DNA of 64,000 bases, taken from Magnetospirillum sulfuroxidans (lineage in GTDB: Bacteria; Pseudomonadota; Alphaproteobacteria; Rhodospirillales; Magnetospirillaceae). The notes under the pieces were generated by a model, which saw only the letters and a program-made list of their open reading frames with translations, had not been told where the DNA came from and searched no databases. Position 1 is the stretch's first letter; the number at the start of each line of letters is the position of its first letter. The DNA is taken from the NCBI RefSeq assembly GCF_018224925.1, contig NZ_JAGTUF010000007.1, forward strand, positions 72,942 through 136,941, given 5' to 3'. This document shows, in pieces, positions 30,030-38,028 of this stretch. Both the position numbers and the translations under genes were made by a program.

Positions 30030-30045
30030 ATAAAGATATCTTTAT
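30030..30045. promoter_or_regulatory. 16-bp palindromic operator upstream of ahcY
   Basis: ATAAAGATATCTTTAT is a perfect palindrome, 73 bp before the ahcY ATG in an AT-rich island. ArsR-family SAH-sensing repressors (SahR type) are reported to bind AT-rich palindromes of this general shape upstream of ahcY and methionine-cycle genes. The match to that regulator is my inference. Confidence 0.6.
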
Positions 30046-30118
30046 ATCATATTGCCTTTCTTCTCAGGCCCTGCTACAACCCGTGACCATGTACACCCAG
30101 CCAAGACAAGGGACCGCC

Positions 30119-31516
<1,398 letters not shown>

Positions 31517-31533
31517 GTTTGTCTGATGGACAG

Positions 31534-31565
31534 CCCCCGCCCCACACCGGGCGGGGGTTTTCTTT
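31534..31565 (+). terminator. Rho-independent terminator of ahcY
   Basis: CCCCCGCCC (31534-31542) pairs with GGGCGGGGG (31549-31557), followed by TTTTCTTTT. It separates ahcY from the convergent minus-strand secretion genes. Confidence 0.88.
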
Positions 31566-31620
31566 TGCCCACGGCATGGGTGAATTCGCTCTTATGCCCG
31601 ATCCCGGTGATCGCAACCGA

Positions 31621-32286
31621 TCATTTCAATGGGCGATCGGGACCTGCCGGCAAAGCCGGTGCTTTTGCCCCTACCGGCAAGGCCGGTGATTTTTCGCCCC
31701 CAGCCGGAACCGCCGATTTGACCACCGGCTCGGGTTTCCGCGGTTGTTTTTTTTCTGGGGCCGGTTCGGCCTGGGCGCCGCGCAAATCGTGCAACATCCC
31801 GCGCTGCATCCCGACGCCGCCCAATTGCAATTTCTGCCACGGGACAAAGCGGTCGGTCGGCAAACCGGCTTGGCGGTTGAACTCGGCCAGCGGCTGATAG
31901 GTGCCGGAATAATTGCTCCACCATTGCAGCTTGCCGGCATCGAAAGCGGCGGTCCCCGCATAAAGGACCGAACGGCCATTGGCCAAGGCGGCGTGCGGCG
32001 CCTGCGCCGACAGCATGGTGGTGGATTGGTTGCGGGTCATGCCTTGGACCCGAACGAAGTTATACACCCCGCTGGGGGCGCTCAGCGCTGGCCGCTCATG
32101 CGCCCGCAGCCCATAGGCGCCGCCGGACAGGGAAACCAATTCGTCGCCGGCCGCGCCCTGTCGGGGCTGCGGTCCTTGGGGGCGCTGATGGGCGCCAAAG
32201 GCGCGCATGGGCTGGAGCGGCGCGGCGTGTCGCGGGGCCGGGCCGGACCAGGAAATTGGCGGAGGCAGATGGGTTTTTGTGCTCAT
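31621..32286 (-). CDS. Putative T6SS cargo protein with SNxSGxYxP motif
   Basis: The 221-aa protein begins MSTKTHLPPPISWSGPAPR, a proline motif shared with the other two non-VgrG genes of this arm. Residues 75-160 form a domain with RSVLYAGTAAFDAGKLQWWSNYSGTYQP. The SNxSGxYxP core is one I recognise from C-terminal modules of various bacterial proteins of unknown activity. A proline/alanine-rich tail (from about 168) follows. The ATG is 1 base past the vgrG stop, so it should be made together with VgrG and could ride on it. Whether it is a toxin or an adaptor cannot be told from sequence. No immunity gene is evident. Confidence 0.6.
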   Translation of the reverse strand: MSTKTHLPPPISWSGPAPRHAAPLQPMRAFGAHQRPQGPQPRQGAAGDELVSLSGGAYGLRAHERPALSAPSGVYNFVRVQGMTRNQSTTMLSAQAPHAALANGRSVLYAGTAAFDAGKLQWWSNYSGTYQPLAEFNRQAGLPTDRFVPWQKLQLGGVGMQRGMLHDLRGAQAEPAPEKKQPRKPEPVVKSAVPAGGEKSPALPVGAKAPALPAGPDRPLK

Positions 32287-32287
32287 C

Positions 32288-34255
32288 TCAGTTGATCTTC
32301 ACCATGCCGCCCTTGACCGTCAACATACCGCCGCCATCGACGGTCCCCGAGGCCGAGCCCTTGACCTCGACCGTGGTGCCGCCGGACAGGGTGGCGCCGG
32401 TCCCGGCCTTGGCGGTGAGATCGGTGCCCGATTGCACCGTCATGCTGGTGCCTGACTTTACCGTGGCGGTGGTTCCCGCCTCGACCGTCACGTCGGCATC
32501 GGATTTCATGCTGATCTTGCCGGTGGCCTGGATGGTCAGATCACCGGTTACCTTCAAGGTGAAATTGCCTTTGACCTCGTGGGTGAAGTCGGCGGAATTG
32601 GTGTGGGTTTCGTTATCCTTGACGGTGATGGCGCGGGTGCCCTTGGACACGTCGTGGGTTTCGTTGCCCTCGGTAATGGTGGTGGCAAGGTTCCCCTTGG
32701 AGATGGTGGTGGTGCGATTGCCCTTGGAGATGGTCAGGCTGTCGTCGCCTTCCATGATGGTGGCGGCGCGATTGCCCTTTTCCACCTCAATGTTCATGTC
32801 CTTGCGGGCATGGACGAAGATTTCCTCGGAATCCTTTTTGTCCTCGAAACGGATCTCGTTATAGCCCTCGCCCTGCTTCGACGAATTGGATTTCAACGTG
32901 GTGCGGGTCTGATTGTCGGGCAAGGCGTAAGGCAGCGAATTCTCGCCATTATAGACGCAGCCGGTGACCAGCGGCCGGTCGGGATCGCCGTCAAGAAAAC
33001 TGACCACCACTTCCTGGCCGATCCGGGGCAGCGTCCACGCCCCCCAACTTTTCCCGGCCCAGGATTGCGCCACCCGAATCCAGCAGGTGGTGTTTTCGTC
33101 CTTGGCCCCCAATTGGTCCCAATGAAACTGCACCTTGATGCGGCCGTATTTGTCGGTCCAGATTTCCTCGCCCGATTTGCCGGTAACGATGGCGGTCTGG
33201 CTGCCGGCGATGCGCGGACGCGGCGTCCTCGGCATGGGCCGAAACACCACATCGGCGGCAAAGGCGGTGAAGCTGTTGCTATAATTGCCGGGACTGGCGT
33301 CATGGCTGACCGAGGCCAGCACCCAATCGGCATTCAGCGATGCGTCCGGGTGATTGGACAAGGTGAATTTTCCACCGGCAACGAAATGCCGCACATCGGA
33401 CCGGGCGGAAATGCTTTTGGTTCCGGCCTCGAACGCCTGCAATCGCTTGGCGGCGCGGCTGTCGCCGGCATCCTTTTTGTCATAGCCGCCGGGAAATTCG
33501 TAAATCTGCTGATCCGAGCCGGTGCCGCTGGCCTGCGCCTTCAACTCGGTGGAGGGGGTTTCAAAGTTGAAATCATCGGCCTGGTACTTGCTGGTCACCA
33601 CCGCCAGTTCCAGGGTCAACGCCTCGACCCGGTTGTTTTCCAGCCAGTTTTTCTCGATCGGCAATTCCAGAAACTTCGCCGCCGCCACCTGGGGACAGGC
33701 GGCATGGGCAGAAGCGTCGTCCCCCAGCACCAGGGTATGGACGCCATCGGCATGCTCGAAGCAATACCAGATGCCTTCATCCTCCATCAGCCGATGGACG
33801 AAGGCGTAATGGCTTTCATTGTATTGGACGCAATAATCGCGGGCGGTATAGCTGCCGGTCAGGCTGTCCTTGTAATCGGAAAATCCGGCGCCATCAAAAA
33901 CCGCCTTGATGATTTCGGGCACCGTCTTTTGCTGGAAAATCCGGTTGTCCGAGCCCAGATGCAACATCCACAGCCACGGCCGCACATCCAGCGACCAGTG
34001 ACTGCCGGTCACCGCCACCCGCGTCGCCAACCCGTTGAACAAGCGCGTTTTGCCATCGCCATCGACCAGGGTCACGGTTACCGCCTTGCCGGAAACGGCG
34101 GTGGGGTCCAAGCCGTCGGCGGTAGCCGAGGCGGTCAGGGTGAACTGGAACGGCGCGCTGATATATTCAGACCCGGCAAAGCCCGACGCCACCAGCTTGT
34201 CCTTGCCCAACGGCGTGGTCACTTGCAGCGATTGGGTGTCGTTGGTCGAAGCCAT
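32288..34255 (-). CDS. vgrG: T6SS spike protein VgrG (TssI)
   Basis: The 655-aa protein has a gp27-like base (residues 1-350; VQYNESHYAFVHRLMEDEGIWYCFEH is typical but split over modules), a gp5 OB-fold (KYGRIKVQFHWDQLG, SWAGKSWGAWTLPRIGQEV, VSFLDGDPDRPLVTG) and a long C-terminal beta-helix. Within the helix, residues 509-553 contain five 9-residue repeats of the type ISKGNxxTT. The protein ends GGMVKIN, with no extra C-terminal effector domain, so cargo is probably carried by neighbours. It lies 6 bp after the stop of the 555-aa DUF4157 gene and 1 bp before the 221-aa gene. Confidence 0.96.
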   Translation of the reverse strand: MASTNDTQSLQVTTPLGKDKLVASGFAGSEYISAPFQFTLTASATADGLDPTAVSGKAVTVTLVDGDGKTRLFNGLATRVAVTGSHWSLDVRPWLWMLHLGSDNRIFQQKTVPEIIKAVFDGAGFSDYKDSLTGSYTARDYCVQYNESHYAFVHRLMEDEGIWYCFEHADGVHTLVLGDDASAHAACPQVAAAKFLELPIEKNWLENNRVEALTLELAVVTSKYQADDFNFETPSTELKAQASGTGSDQQIYEFPGGYDKKDAGDSRAAKRLQAFEAGTKSISARSDVRHFVAGGKFTLSNHPDASLNADWVLASVSHDASPGNYSNSFTAFAADVVFRPMPRTPRPRIAGSQTAIVTGKSGEEIWTDKYGRIKVQFHWDQLGAKDENTTCWIRVAQSWAGKSWGAWTLPRIGQEVVVSFLDGDPDRPLVTGCVYNGENSLPYALPDNQTRTTLKSNSSKQGEGYNEIRFEDKKDSEEIFVHARKDMNIEVEKGNRAATIMEGDDSLTISKGNRTTTISKGNLATTITEGNETHDVSKGTRAITVKDNETHTNSADFTHEVKGNFTLKVTGDLTIQATGKISMKSDADVTVEAGTTATVKSGTSMTVQSGTDLTAKAGTGATLSGGTTVEVKGSASGTVDGGGMLTVKGGMVKIN

Positions 34256-34261
34256 CGGCGC

Positions 34262-35929
34262 TTACCGGGAAACGGCGACGGTGATCGGGTTGGCGTAATC
34301 GCCCTTGCCCTTGTGGAACTCGTGGAAGGTCTGGCCGGTTTTGGTCTGGCTGTACATCTGAAAATACCAGCGAGGATCCGACCCGGCGCCACGCATGTCG
34401 CCACGGGCGTAATTTTCCAGACTGACGCAATCGCCGCCGCTGCGGGCGACGACGGCGGCAAAATGATACGACCAGCTCAGTTGACGATCGGTGTTGCTTT
34501 CAAAATCGTGAACCCGCGTCGGCGCCTGGGCCAACACGATCAGCCGCTGTTCGATCTGGGCCAAACGCTGGCGGGTCTGGGCGTTCAGCGCAATGCCCAT
34601 CAAATCGGCCTGCTCGTTGAGCAATTGGTCTTTTTCCGTTTGGCCGACAGTATGGATCATATAGGTGTCGCCCACCCCCGGATTGGCGAACTGGTTCAGG
34701 TGCCGCTGCGACAGCGCCCGATTGTTGCGATTGCCGGCATTCCCATGCCGGGTGACGTAATCTTGCGCCCTGGCGCTGTAATCATCGCCACGGTTCAGCC
34801 CCATCAGGTCGCGAAACCGGGCCTCCATCAAATTTTCGCCCGCATTATCGACATTGGCGATGCCGGTGATGGTCGAGGCGATCTCGTTGCAATTCTGCGG
34901 CAGAGCGTTCGGAGTGGCGTTATTGAAGCTGGGACGCACACCGTGCAAGGTGGTCTGGCTCCACCAGCCGGTCAAAATGGTGACCGTATCGCCGGTGCGA
35001 ACCAGACGCACCGGACTTCCGACCTGGGTCAAGCTATTGTTGCTGGCGGTGATCACCGCATCGGTGGCAAAGAAGGTCTTGGGCTGACGCCGCCCCAAAT
35101 CGCTGTCCTCGATGGCCATGCTGTTATCATCGGAAACCCGCAGCGACACGTCGCCGGCGCCGCGATAAACCACATGGGCCGTGGTCTTGTCCTGACGCCC
35201 CAGAAACATCGCCTCGCTTTGGGTCGGACGTTTGCGATGCTGCGCCGCCATCGTTCCCGGCGGCACGATGGCATAGGGATAACCGCCCCAAGGTCGCTTT
35301 TCCGGCTCCCAACTATACAATTTTTCGTGGCCGAGCACCTTGTAAGGCTGAAGAGCCGCGCCCCCCCGTGGCCCGGCCCAAGGGGGCGCCCCCGGCGCCG
35401 CCGTCATCTGCACCGACAGCACCGCCCGCTGGCCCAGGCGGTCAGCCTCGGCTTCCAAGGCCGGGTCCTGAACCACGGCCAGACCGCCGCCGAACGGATT
35501 GCGGACCCGACCGGAACGCTGTTGCACCACATGGGCCAGTTCATGCCCCAAAATCTGTTGGCCCCGCGTCGTCTTGGGGTCGTACTGGCCGGGGGCGAAG
35601 ACAATGGCGTCGCCGACGGTAAAGGCCTGAGCGCCGATGGCCGACGCCTCGGGGCCGACATGGACGCGTACGGCGGAAAAGTCGGCGCGGAAAAAGCTTT
35701 CCATCTTGCCGCAAACATCCTCGGGCAGTTTTTGCCCCGGCCCTGACGGCAAGGTAAACGAGGGCGGCAAGGCAAAGGCGTTGCCCTTGGCCTGAAGACT
35801 TCCAAGAAACCGTCCCTGCATGACACCATTGGGCATGACGCGATTGGGCGCGCCTTGACGGCTCATCCCTCCTCCGGCGCCGGCGGGGGCGCCGTACCGT
35901 GTCGGCGGCGGTGCGTGATGATTACCCAT
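34262..35929 (-). CDS. DUF4157 protein with C-terminal Cys/His domain, putative T6SS effector
   Basis: The 555-aa protein starts MGNHHAPPPTRYGAPAG (the ATG at 35929 was chosen for this motif). Residues 34-170 are a DUF4157 module with the zinc-protease-like HELAH (His129, Glu130, His133) and downstream LEAEADRLG. The long remainder has no family I can name, but Cys347 in QNCNEIAS, His489 in WSYHFAAVV and Asp500 in GGDCVSLENY are placed like the catalytic residues of a papain-like fold. DUF4157 is known from effectors of extracellular contractile injection systems. The DUF4157 module is nearly identical to that of the gene upstream. Confidence 0.75.
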   Translation of the reverse strand: MGNHHAPPPTRYGAPAGAGGGMSRQGAPNRVMPNGVMQGRFLGSLQAKGNAFALPPSFTLPSGPGQKLPEDVCGKMESFFRADFSAVRVHVGPEASAIGAQAFTVGDAIVFAPGQYDPKTTRGQQILGHELAHVVQQRSGRVRNPFGGGLAVVQDPALEAEADRLGQRAVLSVQMTAAPGAPPWAGPRGGAALQPYKVLGHEKLYSWEPEKRPWGGYPYAIVPPGTMAAQHRKRPTQSEAMFLGRQDKTTAHVVYRGAGDVSLRVSDDNSMAIEDSDLGRRQPKTFFATDAVITASNNSLTQVGSPVRLVRTGDTVTILTGWWSQTTLHGVRPSFNNATPNALPQNCNEIASTITGIANVDNAGENLMEARFRDLMGLNRGDDYSARAQDYVTRHGNAGNRNNRALSQRHLNQFANPGVGDTYMIHTVGQTEKDQLLNEQADLMGIALNAQTRQRLAQIEQRLIVLAQAPTRVHDFESNTDRQLSWSYHFAAVVARSGGDCVSLENYARGDMRGAGSDPRWYFQMYSQTKTGQTFHEFHKGKGDYANPITVAVSR

Positions 35930-36404
35930 GAAACCAGTCCTTGCCGAATCATCCAGCCCCCTCGGGGGCATATCCCGAGCCTTCAGCCCAAGGCGGCCCG
36001 CATCCCCAGACGATCCGCTTCCGCTTCCAGCGCCCGGTCCTGCACCACCGCCAATCCCGATCCGAAAGGATTGCGCACGCGGCCCGCCCGTTGCTGCACC
36101 ACATGGGCGAGTTCATGCCCCAGAATTTGCTGGCCGCGCGGGCTGGCCGGGTCGTACTGACCCGGAGCGAAAACGATGGTGTCGCCAACGGTGAAGGCCA
36201 GGGCGCCGATGGCCGGAGCCTCTGGCCCCACATGGATGCGGACACCGGAAAAATCGGTCCCGAAAAAGCTCTCCATCTTGCCGCGCACCGCATCGGGCAA
36301 GGTCTGCCCCGGCCCCGATGGCAGATTGAACGAAGCGGGCAAGGCGAAAGCATCGCCCTTGGCCTGCAAGCTGCCTTGAAAACGCCCCTGCATCACCCCG
36401 TTGG
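35423..36404. repeat. Direct repeat of the DUF4157 coding region (two copies of about 410 bp)
   Basis: Copy 1 (35423-35829) encodes the N-terminal DUF4157 of the 555-aa protein; copy 2 (35986-36404) encodes the C-terminal DUF4157 of the 308-aa protein. Both are in the same orientation and the same reading sense and are separated by about 155 bp. The two translations agree at most positions, including HELAHVVQQR, GRVRNPFG and LAVVQD. Confidence 0.85.
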
Positions 36405-36909
36405 GTTGGTTGAGCATTTCGTAAAACCGCCGCGGCTGCCCGCTGGCGGTGGCTGAGACCGAAACCCCGGCCGCCTTGGCCACGTCAGTGGCGAAGGTGG
36501 TGCATTGGCGCCGCGTCGCGCTGAATTCCTGGCCCCCGGATTTGTACTGATCGACCTTGGCCAAAGCCGCCCGCGCCTGGGTTTCGGAAATGGGAATAAC
36601 CGAGACGCGGACACCGGGCTTGGCAAACGCGGCGGCATCGCCGTGCACCTTGCCCTGAACTCCGGCGGACAAGCTGCGGGCATCGCGCTTGCCGTCAAAG
36701 CGTTCTTGCGGGGAAAAGCCAAAGGTTTCTCGCCGGCCGTCGGGGCTTTCGATGCCAACAAAGGCATGACCGGCCAGGGCCGGCGGCAAGCCGGCCGCCT
36801 GCGGTCCTTGATGCAGGTAAGCGCCGACAATGAGCTTGTGGCCGCCCTTTGGTTGCGCGGCGCTCGACTGACCGAAACGGGTTGGCGGCGGCTGATGACG
36901 GGTGCTCAT
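35983..36909 (-). CDS. Protein with N-terminal permuted papain-like domain and C-terminal DUF4157, putative T6SS effector
   Basis: The 308-aa protein begins MSTRHQPPPTRFGQSSAAQ (ATG at 36909; a longer start is possible but adds an unrelated hydrophobic leader). Residues 23-150 have GHAFVGIE (His48) followed by RRQCTTFATDVAKAAG (Cys136), the His-before-Cys order of permuted NlpC/P60-like enzymes. Residues 170-308 are DUF4157 with HELAH (265-269). DUF4157 is normally N-terminal, so the order is reversed here. The protein ends just after the module. It is the first gene of the minus-strand arm, 53 bp upstream of the 555-aa gene. Confidence 0.72.
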   Translation of the reverse strand: MSTRHQPPPTRFGQSSAAQPKGGHKLIVGAYLHQGPQAAGLPPALAGHAFVGIESPDGRRETFGFSPQERFDGKRDARSLSAGVQGKVHGDAAAFAKPGVRVSVIPISETQARAALAKVDQYKSGGQEFSATRRQCTTFATDVAKAAGVSVSATASGQPRRFYEMLNQPNGVMQGRFQGSLQAKGDAFALPASFNLPSGPGQTLPDAVRGKMESFFGTDFSGVRIHVGPEAPAIGALAFTVGDTIVFAPGQYDPASPRGQQILGHELAHVVQQRAGRVRNPFGSGLAVVQDRALEAEADRLGMRAALG

Positions 36910-37146
36910 GAGACGATTCCCAAGAAAGGCAAAAATCTCCAACTGATGGATAATATCGTTTTTGATTGCCTCATAAAGAGATTTTATCCCCCATCCCATT
37001 GCCCGCGCTATTGCCGATAAAATCAACAGACAGCTATCAGGACTTGCAGCAAGAAGAACCATCACCCTAAATCATTGCGGACAGTCGGCTGAGGCTATAA
37101 TGTTTTGATCAGCCACTTTAGATGGAAACTGAAGGGTCGATGGGGC
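36910..37146. other. Divergent control region of the T6SS arms
   Basis: The 237-bp AT-rich spacer separates the minus-strand effector/VgrG arm from the plus-strand structural arm. It contains a plus-strand TATAAT (37096-37101). On the minus strand the AT-rich GATATTATCC is a possible -10. No gene is seen in it. Confidence 0.6.
37075..37101 (+). promoter_or_regulatory. Putative promoter of the T6SS structural operon
   Basis: A perfect -10 TATAAT (37096-37101) is preceded by TTGCGG (37075-37080) at a 15-bp spacing, shorter than ideal. The start codon of the PAAR-like gene follows 45 bp downstream. Confidence 0.45.
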
Positions 37147-37536
37147 ATGGCAGTGCAAGTCTGCATGGGGGCAACGCTGATGTGCAGCTTCGGAACGGCG
37201 CCCAGCACGCTCAGCGTGTTGCCGGCGAACAAAACCTTTGCCGGCGGCCCCGTCGCCGCCAACATCATGGATAACGCCCCCATGGTCAACATCCTGCCCT
37301 TCGCCATGTGCACCAGCCCGGCCAATCCCACCGTCGCGGCGGCGACGGCGGCGGCGCTGGGGGTGCTGACCCCCATGCCATGCATTCCGGCGACCGCGGC
37401 GCCGTGGGCTCCCGGTTCCCCCACCGTCCTGATCGGCGGCATGCCGGCCCTGAGCAACAGCTGCAAGCTGATGTGCAACTGGGCCGGGGTTATCCAGGTC
37501 AGCGTGCCCGGACAAACGACCGTTCAGGTGGCGTAA
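37147..37536 (+). CDS. DUF4280 PAAR-like spike-tip protein
   Basis: The 129-aa protein matches DUF4280, a PAAR-like family that caps VgrG-type spikes. It shows GATLMCSFGTAPSTLSVLP at the start, NIMDNAP, a Pro/Ala loop and the conserved GSPTVLIGGMPALSNSC. The cysteines (CMGATLMC, SCKLMC) probably bind metal or stabilise the tip. The ATG at 37147 gives the canonical start. The TAATG overlap with the next gene indicates coupled translation. It heads the structural operon although VgrG is on the opposite arm. Confidence 0.88.
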   Translation: MAVQVCMGATLMCSFGTAPSTLSVLPANKTFAGGPVAANIMDNAPMVNILPFAMCTSPANPTVAAATAAALGVLTPMPCIPATAAPWAPGSPTVLIGGMPALSNSCKLMCNWAGVIQVSVPGQTTVQVA

Positions 37537-38024
37537 TGCATCCCCATCCGCCGCCCTCCCCGCCGTCCCGCCGGCCCCGGCCTCTTCGGCGTTTGCTGCT
37601 GACCGCCGCCATGCTGGCCGCGCTGGGCGGCTGCGCGGCGCAAAGCCTTAGTCTGGACGATGTCGCCATCAACGCCGCCACCGACGCCAACGCCAACAGC
37701 GCCATTGCCGTCGATGTGGTTCTGGTGACCAAGGTCGGCGCCGGCGAGGCCCTGAGCAAATTGCCGGCGGCGGAATGGTTCCGCCGCAAGACACAGATTC
37801 TGCGCGACAACCCGGATGGCCTGGTCGTGCTGTCGTGGGAGTTGATCCCTGGCCAAACCGTGTCCCAGCGGATCCGCCGCGAGGTGCTGGATGGCTTTGT
37901 CTTCGCCGCTTACGGCTCGCCCGGGGAACATCGCATCCGTCTATCGGGCGAGGGATCGCAGGCGCGGATCACCCTGCAAGCCAGCGATTTCATCGTCGAT
38001 GGCCTGAAAAAGAAAGCGGAATAG
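37536..38024 (+). CDS. tssJ: T6SS outer-membrane lipoprotein, TssJ-like
   Basis: The 162-aa protein has a basic, proline-rich start, a hydrophobic segment (LLLTAAMLAALGGC) and a lipobox ending in Cys, so it should be a lipoprotein. The rest, with AIAVDVVLVTKVGAGEALSKL and VVLSWELIPGQTV, is a beta-rich domain. Its place directly before tssK-tssL-tssM is that of TssJ, which anchors TssM to the outer membrane. Sequence resemblance to classical TssJ is weak, so the name rests on position and lipobox. Confidence 0.7.
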   Translation: MHPHPPPSPPSRRPRPLRRLLLTAAMLAALGGCAAQSLSLDDVAINAATDANANSAIAVDVVLVTKVGAGEALSKLPAAEWFRRKTQILRDNPDGLVVLSWELIPGQTVSQRIRREVLDGFVFAAYGSPGEHRIRLSGEGSQARITLQASDFIVDGLKKKAE

Positions 38025-38028
38025 CCAC

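Noticed and set aside
32579-35746. A 1055-codon open frame on the plus strand, antisense to vgrG and the 555-aa DUF4157 gene
   Set aside because: High-GC third-position bias keeps the opposite frame open. The translation is low-complexity and no domain is seen, while the minus strand encodes clear VgrG and DUF4157 motifs.
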